A DNA stretch of 64,000 bases from the NCBI GenBank assembly GCA_040752515.1, contig JBFMGQ010000010.1, positions 1 through 64,000 of the forward strand, given 5' to 3'. This document shows positions 33,515-43,700 of this stretch, piece after piece. Source of the DNA: Tenuifilum sp040752515. GTDB lineage: Bacteria; Bacteroidota; Bacteroidia; Bacteroidales; Tenuifilaceae. A model generated the notes under the pieces. That model made no database searches. It saw only the letters and a program-made list of their open reading frames with translations, and was not told the origin of the DNA. The first letter of the stretch is position 1; each line of letters starts with the position of its first letter. A program made the position numbers and the translations under genes.

Positions 33515-34864
33515 ATGCCCACCAATCGTGAACGAATTGAGGAATGGTCAAAAGCATACTGGCTTTTAAGGTTTTACCAAAACATCCTATTCAGGCTCTA
33601 CTTTAAAACCGAAATTGTTGGACTGGAAAAACTACCCCCCAACACAACCTTCATTTTTGCTCCCAATCATCAAAACGCACTTATCGATGCGCTTGCCATG
33701 CTTACCCTTAAACATAGCTGGCAACCCATTTTTCTTGCTCGTGCCGATATCTTTAAGAAACCCCTTTTGTCGAAAATTTTCACCTTCCTTAAAATAATGC
33801 CCGTTTACCGCATTCGCGATGGTTTTGAAAACCTATCGTTGAACGATAAGATTTTCCTGAAAACCATGGATGTCATTCGTAACGGTAACGGTCTTGTTAT
33901 TTTACCCGAAGGCAACCATGCCGGTTTTAAGCGGTTGCGACAGTTAAAAAAAGGAATAGCCCGTATAGCTCTTCAAACCGAAGATGCTGCCGATGGTAAA
34001 CTTAACATTCATATTGTTCCCGTTGGACTCGATTACTCCAACTACGTTAGATACCGAAGCAAACTGCTCATTCGTATAGGTGAGCCCTTTCCTGTCAAAA
34101 AGTATTTTGACCTTTACAGGCAAAACAAAGCCCTTGCATACAATGCATTGATTGATGAGCTGTCCGAACGTATTAAGGCCGAAATTATTCACATTGAGGA
34201 TGAAGAAAATTATAATGAATACCTTTTCCTAACCAAACTTTTCCCTAAGAAATATATCAAGGAAAACAACCTGCCCCACACGCTGAACCAAGAGTTTGAA
34301 ATCAGTAAAAGGTTGATATCCAAACTTGACAGTTTAAAAGTATCGGACAGGAATACTTTCAGTGGAATTTTGCAATTAGCCCATGAGCTGAGGGCTAGCA
34401 CTTCGTCTCATCGGGTTAAGCCACAAGCATTACCTTTAACGCTGAGTAAAACGATAAATCTTTTTTGGATGATTCCACTTTTCATCGTTTTATCGCCTGC
34501 GGCCATTTTAGGTTTTGTTAACCATATCATACCTATTATTATACCCTACTGGCTAAGTAAAAAATTTGAGGACGTTCAATTCCACAGTTCTGTTCGCCAT
34601 GCAGCCAGTTTATTGCTATTACCCATTGCATACCTTATCCAAACAATAATAGTTGGTATGGTTTTTAAAAGCTTAGGAATAGCATTTCTTTACCTGGTAT
34701 TGAGTCCCTTTTCGGCAGTTATTCTTTACTACTGGCGAAAGCTATTTTACAAAATCAAGGGATTGAGCGGAATTACCCTTTTGGCAATGAATAAACGTGA
34801 TGAGCTAAATCGCATCAACAACATGTATATCAAACTAATGGATAATATTAGTTCGATTTATTAG
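33515..34864 (+). CDS. Glycerol-3-phosphate / lysophospholipid acyltransferase-like protein
   Basis: A 449-residue membrane-associated acyltransferase. The catalytic motif is NHQNALIDA, with five residues between His and Asp rather than four, as in Gat1/Sct1-type acyltransferases. VILPEGNHAGFKRLRQLKKG is the PEG block. The last third has several hydrophobic helices. It should acylate a glycerophosphate or lysophospholipid at the inner membrane. It follows the transporter by 26 bp and may share its transcript. Confidence 0.75.
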   Translation: MPTNRERIEEWSKAYWLLRFYQNILFRLYFKTEIVGLEKLPPNTTFIFAPNHQNALIDALAMLTLKHSWQPIFLARADIFKKPLLSKIFTFLKIMPVYRIRDGFENLSLNDKIFLKTMDVIRNGNGLVILPEGNHAGFKRLRQLKKGIARIALQTEDAADGKLNIHIVPVGLDYSNYVRYRSKLLIRIGEPFPVKKYFDLYRQNKALAYNALIDELSERIKAEIIHIEDEENYNEYLFLTKLFPKKYIKENNLPHTLNQEFEISKRLISKLDSLKVSDRNTFSGILQLAHELRASTSSHRVKPQALPLTLSKTINLFWMIPLFIVLSPAAILGFVNHIIPIIIPYWLSKKFEDVQFHSSVRHAASLLLLPIAYLIQTIIVGMVFKSLGIAFLYLVLSPFSAVILYYWRKLFYKIKGLSGITLLAMNKRDELNRINNMYIKLMDNISSIY

Positions 34865-34908
34865 CCAGAAAGATTAAAGATTCCGTTCTCATTCTGGTTA
34901 AGTATTTA

Positions 34909-34916
34909 TATTTTTG
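34909..34916 (+). promoter_or_regulatory. Promoter -7 box of the LytTR regulator gene
   Basis: TATTTTTG, an exact TAnnTTTG box, lies 20 bp before the ATG at 34937. Confidence 0.5.
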
Positions 34917-34936
34917 CATGGCAAAATTTACGCAAA

Positions 34937-35689
34937 ATGCTTAAAGCCCTAATTGTTGACGATGAAATAGCATCGCTTCGTACCCTTGAGCTCCTCTTGG
35001 GTCGTTTTGAGCACCATGTTGAAATAATTGGGGTGGCTCATTCCGCCAAAGAGGGCATCGAAAAGGTGACCAGGCTTGATCCCGATATCGTTTTCCTCGA
35101 TATTGAAATGCCTGGGGGTAGCGGATTCGACTTTCTCGAAGGGTGCCCCCACCGCAACTTCGATGTAATATTCATCACGGCCTATAACAACTATGCCATA
35201 AAAGCCTTTAAGTATAGCGCTATCGATTACCTGCTTAAACCCATAGAGGTTGACGAACTTCATGAGGCATTGGAAAAGATAATTCGTCGGCGTTACTCTA
35301 ACTTCGATGGACGCAACAAGTATTTTGCGCTTTTTGAGAATATCAAAGAGATTATTCCCCAGAAACTGGTTATATCCACTGACGAAAAATACGAATGTCT
35401 CGATATTAGCAATATTGTTTTTGTTGATGCCATACCAAACGGAACCCTAATCAAACTGGCCGATGGCTCCCAGCTGGAGGCAAACAATCCCTTTGTTGAC
35501 CTGTGTTCACTACTGGAAGAAAGTAATTTTGCTTTAATCAACCAAAACTGTCTGCTAAACCTGGGTATGATTCGTAAAATTTCAAACAAGTCAACCGATA
35601 ACATCGAACTTAAAAATCACCAGGTTATTACGGTAAAGGGCGAATACCTTGAAAACTTAAACCGTCAACTGGAGAATATTTCAAAATAA
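34937..35689 (+). CDS. LytTR-family response regulator
   Basis: A 250-residue response regulator. The receiver domain (about 1-120) has acidic residues D8 D9, the phospho-acceptor D55 (VFLDIEMPGG) and K104 region DYLLKPIEVDEL. The C-terminal LytTR DNA-binding domain (about 145-248) includes VISTDEKYECLDISNI and the usual LINQNCLLNLGMIRKI segment. No histidine kinase gene lies next to it, so its partner is elsewhere. It is followed closely by ruvX. Confidence 0.93.
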   Translation: MLKALIVDDEIASLRTLELLLGRFEHHVEIIGVAHSAKEGIEKVTRLDPDIVFLDIEMPGGSGFDFLEGCPHRNFDVIFITAYNNYAIKAFKYSAIDYLLKPIEVDELHEALEKIIRRRYSNFDGRNKYFALFENIKEIIPQKLVISTDEKYECLDISNIVFVDAIPNGTLIKLADGSQLEANNPFVDLCSLLEESNFALINQNCLLNLGMIRKISNKSTDNIELKNHQVITVKGEYLENLNRQLENISK

Positions 35690-35695
35690 ACCGAA

Positions 35696-36115
35696 TTGGG
35701 TAGAATTGTTGCTCTTGATATTGGCCGTAAACGAACCGGTATAGCTATGACCGATCCGTTACGGATTATTGCTTCGCCCCTCGAGACCGTCCCCACGCAT
35801 AAGATTATCGATTACCTATCTGGCTTACTCCAAAAGGAAAGTATTGATATCCTCATTGTGGGCTATCCTCGACAAATGAACAATACCCCGTCGGAAGCTG
35901 TTAAGTATATCAAGCCGATTATCAACGCAATTAAGAAGAACTTTTCCAACCTGCCCATAGAGTTTGTTGATGAAAGGTTTACTTCAAAAATGGCCATGCA
36001 AGCTATGATTGATGGCGGTATGAAGAAAAAGGACAGACAGGAGAAGAGCAATGTTGATAAAATCAGCGCTGCCATTATCCTGCAGAGTTACCTGGAGCAA
36101 TTAAATTATAAGTAG
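35696..36115 (+). CDS. ruvX: Holliday junction resolvase-like protein RuvX (YqgF)
   Basis: A 139-residue RNase-H-fold protein; YqgF acts in 16S rRNA 5'-end processing and may resolve Holliday junctions. Motifs: VALDIGRKRTGIAMTD at the N-terminus, VGYPRQMN and FVDERFTSKMA. The start is a TTG at 35696, 6 bp after the upstream stop, chosen because the family begins directly with GRIVALDIG. Confidence 0.93.
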   Translation: MGRIVALDIGRKRTGIAMTDPLRIIASPLETVPTHKIIDYLSGLLQKESIDILIVGYPRQMNNTPSEAVKYIKPIINAIKKNFSNLPIEFVDERFTSKMAMQAMIDGGMKKKDRQEKSNVDKISAAIILQSYLEQLNYK

Positions 36116-36123
36116 TATTTTTG
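36116..36123 (+). promoter_or_regulatory. Promoter -7 box of def
   Basis: TATTTTTG, an exact TAnnTTTG box, starts at the end of ruvX and lies 17 bp before the def ATG. Confidence 0.45.
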
Positions 36124-36140
36124 CGCGTTAATTTAGAAAG

Positions 36141-36692
36141 ATGATACGAACAGTTTACGTTTATGGCTCACCAGTACTTCGGAAGGTGGCTCAAAATATT
36201 ACCCCCGATTACCCTGAACTCGATGCTCTAATAGCCGATATGTTCGAAACCATGGAGCAATCGGATGGCATAGGTTTAGCCGCACCCCAGATAGGCTTGT
36301 CCATTAGGCTTTTTGTGGTTGATGGCACCCCCCTTGCCGATGATGACCCATCGCTTAAGGATTTCCGGAAAGTTTTTATCAATGCCCATATAGTTGAGCG
36401 CTTTGGCGAGAAGGTTATTTACAACGAAGGATGCCTGAGCTTGCCAGGCCTTCACGAGGATGTTGAGCGCGAATCAAAAATCCGCATTCGCTACCACGAC
36501 GAGAAATTTGTGGAGCATGAGGATGTTTATGAAGGCATGGCTGCCCGTATCATTCAGCATGAATACGACCATTTAGATGGCATACTCTTCACCGACCGTG
36601 TATCACCTATCCGCAAGCAACTACTTCGCTCAAAACTCAATGCCATTGCCAAAGGCAAATATAGCGCAAGCTACAAGTGCCGCATTGGATAA
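36141..36692 (+). CDS. def: Peptide deformylase
   Basis: A 183-residue metalloenzyme that removes the formyl group from new proteins. All three signatures are present: GIGLAAPQIG, EGCLSLPG with the metal-binding Cys, and QHEYDHLDG (HExxH). It acts in the cytosol at the ribosome exit. A longer AT-rich spacer (36693-36949) with no gene follows. Confidence 0.97.
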   Translation: MIRTVYVYGSPVLRKVAQNITPDYPELDALIADMFETMEQSDGIGLAAPQIGLSIRLFVVDGTPLADDDPSLKDFRKVFINAHIVERFGEKVIYNEGCLSLPGLHEDVERESKIRIRYHDEKFVEHEDVYEGMAARIIQHEYDHLDGILFTDRVSPIRKQLLRSKLNAIAKGKYSASYKCRIG

Positions 36693-36949
36693 GCGAGGTA
36701 TTATTCTTTCACACAAAGAGTTTCTCGCATTGGGATAGCTGTCAGGGTTTTGAATTCAGGTGTCAGCATTCAGATAAGTATACTATCCATACACCCTTAA
36801 CCCCAAACACCTTACTCTACAAGGTACACATAAGTTAAGCATTTTTGCTTAACCAATAGGTTCTATAATCTTTGTCTAATTATTTTTACCCCTAACTTAT
36901 ACACCAATTTTTTCAACATAAATTAACATATTGAAATATGAAAATATAT

Positions 36950-36957
36950 TATTTTTG
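36950..36957 (+). promoter_or_regulatory. Promoter -7 box deciding the start of the ferredoxin gene
   Basis: TATTTTTG, an exact TAnnTTTG box, with a TTG 16 bp upstream. It lies inside a longer possible frame and thereby supports the ATG at 36979. Confidence 0.55.
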
Positions 36958-36978
36958 CCATTGAAAATTTTGAACAAA

Positions 36979-37182
36979 ATGAGCACTATTGTTGTTGATG
37001 AAGCACGATGCCCACAGAACCATCCATGTCCGGTGGTTCGTTACTGTCCTACAGGTGCAATTAAACAGCGTAGCTGGAATAGCGCACCAGAGATAGATAA
37101 GGAAAACTGTAAGAATTGTGGTTTATGTGTTAGGATTTGTGGGTATGGCGCATTTGCTTTTGCCGATAGCGGCAATAGGTAG
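36979..37182 (+). CDS. Small 4Fe-4S ferredoxin-like protein
   Basis: About 67 residues. The second half has a canonical CKNCGLCVRIC cluster motif (CxxCxxCxxxC). The first half has CPQNHPCPVVRYCP, where the cysteines are spaced five residues apart instead of two, so the first cluster may be odd or absent. The protein should carry electrons in the cytosol; no redox partner lies next to it, only a thioredoxin-like lipoprotein gene downstream. Confidence 0.8.
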   Translation: MSTIVVDEARCPQNHPCPVVRYCPTGAIKQRSWNSAPEIDKENCKNCGLCVRICGYGAFAFADSGNR

Positions 37183-37230
37183 CAATAGGGTAGGATGAAC
37201 CTGCCCTTTTAGGCTGATAATAATTAAAAC

Positions 37231-37746
37231 ATGATAGCTATGAGAAAACTTACTGCTTTTTTCCCGGTTCTGTTGGCAACCGTTTTTGCTCTTGGTGCAT
37301 GCAATGGCACCTCGGCTAAACAAAACGAGGGTGAGCCTGTAACCAACTCAAAGGAAACCAAAAAGGTTTATGCCATAGAAATAACCCGCGATTACTTTCT
37401 GACAAAAATTCTTGATTACACAAAGGGTCAAGACAACATGAAATACCTTGGCGATAAGCCTGCCATTGTTGATTTTTGGGCAAGTTGGTGTGGCCCTTGC
37501 CGCATTGCAGGTCCAATCCTCGAGGAGCTGGCCAAGGAGTACGATGGTAAGATTTATGTTTACAAGGTAAATACCCAAACCGAGCAGCAAATCTCAGCTG
37601 AACTTGGTATCCAGAGCATACCCACTTTTATTTTCTTCCCTATGAACGGTAAGCCTTTTGCAACCTCAGGGATTGCTCAAACTCCCGAGGAAACCAAAAA
37701 AATGTTTAAGGAGATAATTGAAAAGGAATTGCTCAAGAACAAGTAA
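37231..37746 (+). CDS. Thioredoxin-like lipoprotein
   Basis: A 171-residue exported protein. The N-terminus ends in the lipobox LGAC, so it is lipidated and faces the periplasm. The thioredoxin fold (about 55-165) has VDFWASWCGPCRIAGP with the active-site WCGPC, and a cis-proline in SIPTFIFF. It is probably a thiol-disulfide oxidoreductase; the direction (reductase or oxidase) is not clear. A strong terminator follows. Confidence 0.9.
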   Translation: MIAMRKLTAFFPVLLATVFALGACNGTSAKQNEGEPVTNSKETKKVYAIEITRDYFLTKILDYTKGQDNMKYLGDKPAIVDFWASWCGPCRIAGPILEELAKEYDGKIYVYKVNTQTEQQISAELGIQSIPTFIFFPMNGKPFATSGIAQTPEETKKMFKEIIEKELLKNK

Positions 37747-37781
37747 TTTTTGCATTTCGTCATAACTGTTTTTGGTTGGTT

Positions 37782-37806
37782 AGCCGGCTTTTAGCCGGCT
37801 TTTTTT
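37782..37806 (+). terminator. Terminator of the thioredoxin-like gene
   Basis: AGCCGGCT (37782-37789) and AGCCGGCT (37793-37800) form a stem around TTT, followed by a run of T. Confidence 0.85.
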
Positions 37807-38965
37807 ATGCTTCGAGATTTGGGTTGGTGTTTTGCTTTAGCTCCTCAACGCTATAAATACGGCTGAATTCGCAGTCGGGAAGCGAAATGTATTCGTAACG
37901 CTGGTTGCGGAGTTGAGGTTCGTACCCTGCATCAACAATGGCTTTCTGGATGCCATAGGCATCCATTTTATACTTAGCCCCGGCCGATGAAACCACATTC
38001 TCTTCAATCATTATTGAGCCAAAATCGTTAGCTCCGGCGTGTAAGCATAGTTGGGCAGTATCGATACCGACTGTAAGCCACGATGCCTGTATGTTTTGGA
38101 TATTGTTTAGCATAATTCTGCAAAGGGCAATGGTTCTTAGGTATTCTTCGGTAGTAACCCTATTTCGCACGCCCTCGCGTTGAAGCTTTGTGCCCTCATC
38201 CTGAAAAGTCCATACAATGAAGTTGAGAAAACCGGGTACATCGGCGGGTTTTTGGGCTTGCAGGTTACGAAGTTTGATTAAATGCTCAACGCGTTCCTCC
38301 AAGGTTTCGATATGCCCAATCATCATGGTAGCCGAAGTAACAAGCCCCATTTCGTGGGCTTGAGCCATCACCTCGAGCCATGCTTGGGTATCGGGTTTGC
38401 CCGGCGATATTTGCCTGCGCACCCTATCAACCAGAATTTCGGCTCCCGCTCCGGGTAAACTATCGAGGCCAGCCTCGACAAGTTTTTCAAGAACCTGTCG
38501 GTAGGTCATCCCCTCTTTCTTGGCTATAAAGGCTATTTCGGGTGGACCCAAGGCATGCAGCTTTATGTTGGGATACATCGACTTAAGTTCACGGAAAAGA
38601 TTGATGTAAAAGTCGATTCCCAACTTGGGATGAAGTCCACCTTGAAGCAAAAGTTGGTCGCCTCCGTAGCGTTCAAGCTCTTCGATTTTAAGCTTATACT
38701 CAGCAATAGATGTGATAAAAGCACTTTCGGACTGAAGGCTGCAGTGGAAGTTGCAGAACTTACACCCCGATATACACACGTTGGTGATATTAACGTTTCG
38801 GTCTATCTGCCAGGTTACCTTATTGCCAGGAACATGAATTTTGCGGAGTTCGTTTGCCACAAACATCAAATCGGGCGTTGGCGCTCCGGAGTATATGTAA
38901 ACGCCTTCATCCAGGGTGAGGGGCTCAAGATTAATCGCCTTTTTTAAAATATCGTTAACTTGCAT
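37805..38965 (-). CDS. mqnC: Cyclic dehypoxanthinyl futalosine synthase
   Basis: About 386 residues, a radical-SAM enzyme of the futalosine route to menaquinone. The cluster motif CISGCKFCNF (CxxxCxxC) lies near residue 60, followed by GGDQLLLQGGLHP and GLDSLPGAGAEIL. I take it as MqnC rather than MqnE by overall resemblance; the two are related, so MqnE is possible. The start at 38965 (MQVNDIL) follows a promoter box; a longer frame to 39025 is unlikely. Other mqn genes are not in this window. Confidence 0.85.
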   Translation of the reverse strand: MQVNDILKKAINLEPLTLDEGVYIYSGAPTPDLMFVANELRKIHVPGNKVTWQIDRNVNITNVCISGCKFCNFHCSLQSESAFITSIAEYKLKIEELERYGGDQLLLQGGLHPKLGIDFYINLFRELKSMYPNIKLHALGPPEIAFIAKKEGMTYRQVLEKLVEAGLDSLPGAGAEILVDRVRRQISPGKPDTQAWLEVMAQAHEMGLVTSATMMIGHIETLEERVEHLIKLRNLQAQKPADVPGFLNFIVWTFQDEGTKLQREGVRNRVTTEEYLRTIALCRIMLNNIQNIQASWLTVGIDTAQLCLHAGANDFGSIMIEENVVSSAGAKYKMDAYGIQKAIVDAGYEPQLRNQRYEYISLPDCEFSRIYSVEELKQNTNPNLEA

Positions 38966-38983
38966 GTTCTTATATTGGTTGGG

Positions 38984-38991
38984 CAAAGGTA
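38984..38991 (-). promoter_or_regulatory. Promoter -7 box of mqnC
   Basis: TACCTTTG on the minus strand fits TAnnTTTG; a second TACCTTTG lies further upstream. It lies within the longer possible frame and supports the start at 38965. Confidence 0.5.
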
Positions 38992-39056
38992 TTAAAAGAA
39001 ACAAAAACATTCCCTGTAAAAACACAAAGGTATTAAGTATGTTAACAGCTTTTTTT

Positions 39057-39064
39057 TACTTTTG
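39057..39064 (+). promoter_or_regulatory. Promoter -7 box of pdxA-ruvA
   Basis: TACTTTTG fits TAnnTTTG and lies 35 bp before the pdxA ATG. Confidence 0.45.
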
Positions 39065-39098
39065 CATATTTACAAGCCATTTAAAATACTACTAAAGT

Positions 39099-40151
39099 AT
39101 GAGCAACGAAAAGATTAGGGTAGGTATCACCCAGGGTGATATTAACGGAATTGGTTATGAGGTAATTATCAAAACATTGATGGATCCTCGGATGGACGAG
39201 ATGTGCACATCAATTGTTTACGGTTCGCCTAAGGTGGCAGCCTACCATCGCAAAGCATTGAACATTGAAAACTTTAGCTTTAACCAGGTAAAGGATGCCA
39301 GCGAGGCAAACCCCAAGCGTCCGAATATTGTAAACTGCATGGATGAAAACGTTAGGGTGGAGCTGGGAAAATCCACGGAGTATGGCGGGCAAGGAGCTTT
39401 ATTGGCTCTTCAGGCTGCCATAGCCGATTTAAAAGCAGGTAAAATAGATGTTTTGGTTACCGCACCTATCAATAAGGCCAATATACAAAGCCAAAGTTTC
39501 AGTTTCCCGGGGCATACCGAGTTTTTAGCCAATGAGTTTGGTGTAAAGAATGTGCTTATGCTTATGGTAAGCGATACCATGAAGGTTGGTGTGGTAACCG
39601 GGCACATTCCAATTTCTGAAGTATCGAAAAGTATTACCACTGAGGCGATTCTTACCAAGTTACGTTTACTAAACGATACGCTCGTAAAGGATTTTGCCAT
39701 TCGTAGGCCACGAATTGCAGTGCTTGGCCTCAACCCCCATGCCGGCGATAGCGGTGTTATAGGAACAGAGGAGACCACAACCATAATGCCAGCGATAAAG
39801 CAGGCAAACGATGAGGGTATAGTAGCCATGGGGCCATATCCTGCCGATGGTTTTTTTGGTTCCGATAGGTTTACCCGTTTCGATGCCATTCTGGCAATGT
39901 ACCACGATCAAGGCTTATCGCCATTCAAGGTGATTAACTTTGATACGGGAGTCAACTATACCGCCGGTTTGCCCATTGTACGAACCTCGCCCGATCATGG
40001 AACGGCCTACGATTTGGCAGGCCAAAACCTTGCAAACCCCAACTCATTCCGACATGCAGTTTACCTTGCCATCGATATCTTCCGTAACAGGCAATTGCAT
40101 AAAGAGTTAACCGCAAACCCATTACAATCTGTCGATCCCGAAACGGCATAA
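39099..40151 (+). CDS. pdxA: 4-hydroxythreonine-4-phosphate dehydrogenase
   Basis: A 350-residue enzyme of pyridoxal-5'-phosphate synthesis. Metal-binding histidines are in PGHTEFLA and MYHDQGLSPFK; GITQGDINGIGYEV opens the protein and the DHGTAYDLAG stretch lies near the end. It is followed 10 bp later by ruvA. Confidence 0.95.
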   Translation: MSNEKIRVGITQGDINGIGYEVIIKTLMDPRMDEMCTSIVYGSPKVAAYHRKALNIENFSFNQVKDASEANPKRPNIVNCMDENVRVELGKSTEYGGQGALLALQAAIADLKAGKIDVLVTAPINKANIQSQSFSFPGHTEFLANEFGVKNVLMLMVSDTMKVGVVTGHIPISEVSKSITTEAILTKLRLLNDTLVKDFAIRRPRIAVLGLNPHAGDSGVIGTEETTTIMPAIKQANDEGIVAMGPYPADGFFGSDRFTRFDAILAMYHDQGLSPFKVINFDTGVNYTAGLPIVRTSPDHGTAYDLAGQNLANPNSFRHAVYLAIDIFRNRQLHKELTANPLQSVDPETA

Positions 40152-40161
40152 ATTCTATCGT

Positions 40162-40746
40162 ATGTACGAGTATATCCAGGGTTCTCTTACCGATTTATCG
40201 CCAACCCATGCCATTATTGAGGCAGGTGGCATAGGATATTTTGTTAACATATCGCTACAAACCTACTCGCAGCTCGAAGGGAAAACACAGGCTAAACTTT
40301 GGCTTCACCAAATTATCCGCGAGGATGCCCACCTACTCTATGGCTTTTCCGATGCCCGGGAGCGGGAAGTTTTTCGTCTTCTGATTTCGGTTTCCGGAGT
40401 AGGTGCAAGTACCGCAAGGCTCATTCTTTCGTCGCTTACTACCGACGAAATCCAAGCAGCTATTACAACCGAAAACGTTAACCTGATTAAGCAGGTTAAG
40501 GGAATTGGATTAAAAACTGCCCAGCGTATAGTTGTTGATCTCAAGGATAAGGTATCGATAGGCGATGCCACAGTTTCACAAATTTTATCAACATCAAACA
40601 ATACTTTGAAGAGCGAAGCGTTATCTGCATTGGTAATGCTTGGTTTTGCCCGCTCAGCAGCCGATAAGGTAATTGACCAGGTTTTGAAGGAAATGGGGCA
40701 AATGCCGGTTGAGGCGCTCATTAAGCATGCCCTCAAACGCTTGTAG
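40162..40746 (+). CDS. ruvA: Holliday junction DNA helicase subunit RuvA
   Basis: A 194-residue protein that binds four-way junctions and loads RuvB. The N-terminal OB domain (about 1-62), the helix-hairpin-helix region (ISVSGVGASTARLIL, VKGIGLKTAQRIVVDLKD) and the C-terminal RuvB-contacting domain (LVMLGFARSAADKVI) are present. sprA begins 10 bp downstream. Confidence 0.96.
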   Translation: MYEYIQGSLTDLSPTHAIIEAGGIGYFVNISLQTYSQLEGKTQAKLWLHQIIREDAHLLYGFSDAREREVFRLLISVSGVGASTARLILSSLTTDEIQAAITTENVNLIKQVKGIGLKTAQRIVVDLKDKVSIGDATVSQILSTSNNTLKSEALSALVMLGFARSAADKVIDQVLKEMGQMPVEALIKHALKRL

Positions 40747-40756
40747 TAACAGTAAA

Positions 40757-43700
40757 ATGCCTTGTAAGTTGAGAATTATTTACTTTGCTCGTTACCATAC
40801 TATCCGATTAATTGGGTTCATCACTCTCGTAACCATTAGCTCTACGAGAGCTTTTTCTGTTCCGGTTTTTCAAGAGGATACATTAAAATTGCCTCTTCCT
40901 ATTAAGCAACCCAGTATTTGGTCTATAGATACACAGTATTCACCGCTATTTCTATCAAACCCTTCAAATATCACCGAGGAGGTTGAGTTTGACCCAATCA
41001 ATAACCGGTATATCATTTACAAAAAGGTTGGGAATACCACCATCGAAACGCCACGGGTACTTTCAGCTGACGAATACCGGTCGTATCGTGTTGAAAAGAC
41101 CATGCGGGATTACTGGCGTCAAAAACAAACTGGTGAATATGTTGGGAAAGGCGATGGGATTTTACCCCGCATTCAGGTAGGCGGTGAAACCTTTGACCGC
41201 ATTTTCGGGAGCAACACCATCGAAATAATTCCGCAGGGGAATGCAGAACTGGTATTTGGTGTGTCGAGCGCCAAGACCGATAACCCTGCACTGCCCGTTG
41301 ATCAGCGCAGGAACACCACCTTCGACTTTCAGTCGAAAATCCAAATGAATGTTTCTGGTAAGATTGGCGAGAAACTCAAGATGGAAGTGAACTACAACAC
41401 CGAGGCCACTTTCGATTTTGAAAACAACGTGAAGGTTGAGTATAATGGCTTTGAGGATGAAATAATTCAACGCATCGAGGCGGGTAACGTTTCTCTACCC
41501 TTACCGGGCACACTTATAACTGGTAGCCAGAGCCTGTTTGGTATTAAAACCCAACTTAAATTTGGTAAGTTAAACGTTACCAGTGTGGTATCGAAGCAAA
41601 ACGGGCAAACCCAGGTAATGGAGATTAAGGGTGGTGCTCAAACCCGCGATTTTCAAATAAAGGCCGATGAGTACGATGCTAATAGGCACTTCTTTTTATC
41701 GCATTACTTCCGGGAAAATTACAATCGTGCATTGATGAACCTGCCCATTATTAACTCGGGCATTCAAATCACTAAAATTGAAGTATGGGTAACAAATAAG
41801 CAGGCAAACTTTGAGAACTCGAGGAATATTATTGCCTTTGCCGACTTGGGGGAGGCCCAAAGTAACATTTTTGCTTCCAATATTTTCACTCAAACCGGAA
41901 GTGGACCTGCAAGTAATGGGCTAAACAACCTGTACGAGCTGATGACCACTACCTATGCAGGTATTCGCGATATAGCCGATGTAAGTAATGTGCTTCTTCC
42001 ACTGGAATCGCAGGGATTTACTGGTGGGCGCGATTACGAGAAGATTGAGTATGCCCGTAAGCTTTCGTCAAATGAGTTTTCGCTGAATCAGTCATTAGGC
42101 TATATCTCTTTATCGTCGGCTTTGAATAGCGATGAGGTGCTTGCCGTAGCCTATGAATACACTTATAATGGCCAAACCTACAAGGTGGGTGAATTCTCCA
42201 CCGATGGGGTGGAGGCCCCCAAAGCGCTAATCCTTAAACTGCTGAAAGGAACAAACCTTAGCCCCAAAATGCCCACATGGAGGTTGATGATGAAGAATAT
42301 TTACTCCATGAATGCCTACCAGATTAGTAAAGATGAGTTTAGACTTGATATTTTTTACCAGGACGATGCCACCGGCACGCCGGTAAACTACTTAAAGGAA
42401 GGTAATATTGCTGAGGTGCCCCTTATTAAGGTTCTCAACCTCGATAACCTGAACAACCAGCTCGATGCTTTTTCCGATGGGGTTTTCGATTTTATTGAAG
42501 GTGTTACCATAAACTCGGCAAGCGGTAAAATTATTTTCCCAGTTCTTGAACCCTTTGGTCGCGATTTGGCATCGCGAATAGGTGATCCGGCCATTGCTCA
42601 GAAATATGTTTTCCAAGAACTTTACGATTCCTCATTAACCAAGGCGCGTCAGGTAGCCGATAAGAACAAGTTTATAATTGGGGGTACCTACAAATCGGCT
42701 GGGGGATCGGAAATATTCCTTAATGCCCCAAATATCCCAAAGGGTGCGGTGGTTGTAACCGCCGGAGGTGTTAAGCTACAGGAAGATGTCGATTTTATTG
42801 TTGACTATAACCTGGGTACGGTACGAATTATTAATCAGGGCTTACTTGAATCAGGAACACCCATTCGCGTTGCCGTTGAGAGCAATGCCCTTTTTAGCTT
42901 ACAAACCAAAACCCTGGTGGGCACCCATTTCGATTACCGTTTTTCCGACAACTTTAACGTAGGGGCAACCATAATGAACCTAACGGAGCGCCCGCTAACC
43001 CAAAAAGTTAGCTTTGGAAACGAAGCCATATCAAACACCATTTGGGGCTTTAATACATCTTACCAGACCGAATCGAAATTCCTGACCAAAATGGTCGATT
43101 TTCTACCTTTCATTCAAACCAAGGAGAAATCGACAATTACCTTTGATGCAGAGTTCGCGCAGTTAATTCCTGGGCACTCCCGTGCCATTGGTAAAGCAGG
43201 GACAGTCTATATTGATGATTTTGAGGGCAGCAGCACGTCGCTCGACATTCGTTCATGGGTGGAGTGGAAGCTGGCAAGTACTCCCCAGGGGCAGCCCGAA
43301 ATGTTTCCCGAGGCATCATTCTCAAACGATTTACGGTATGGCTATAACCGTGCCCATTTAGCGTGGTACTATATCGACCCGCTTTTCCTGCGCAATACAT
43401 CACTTACCCCTTCGTATCTCAGAAATAATAAAGAGCTGCAGGGAAACCATTTTGTACGCGAAATATTTGAACGTGAGCTCTTCCCAAATAAGAATACGCC
43501 GCAAGGGCAACCAACAAATATCTCTGTACTGAACCTTGCATATTATCCTACGGAGCGAGGTCAGTATAACTTCAACACCACTGAACTTGATGCAAATGGG
43601 AAATTGATTGATCCCCAAAGGCGATGGGCTGGCATAATGCGAAACCTCAGCACAACCGATTTTGAGGCATCGAATATTGAGTACATTGAATTCTGGTTGA

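Noticed and set aside
40709..40756. A longer sprA start inside ruvA
   Set aside because: The ATG at 40757 follows the ruvA stop by 10 bp and begins a proper export signal.
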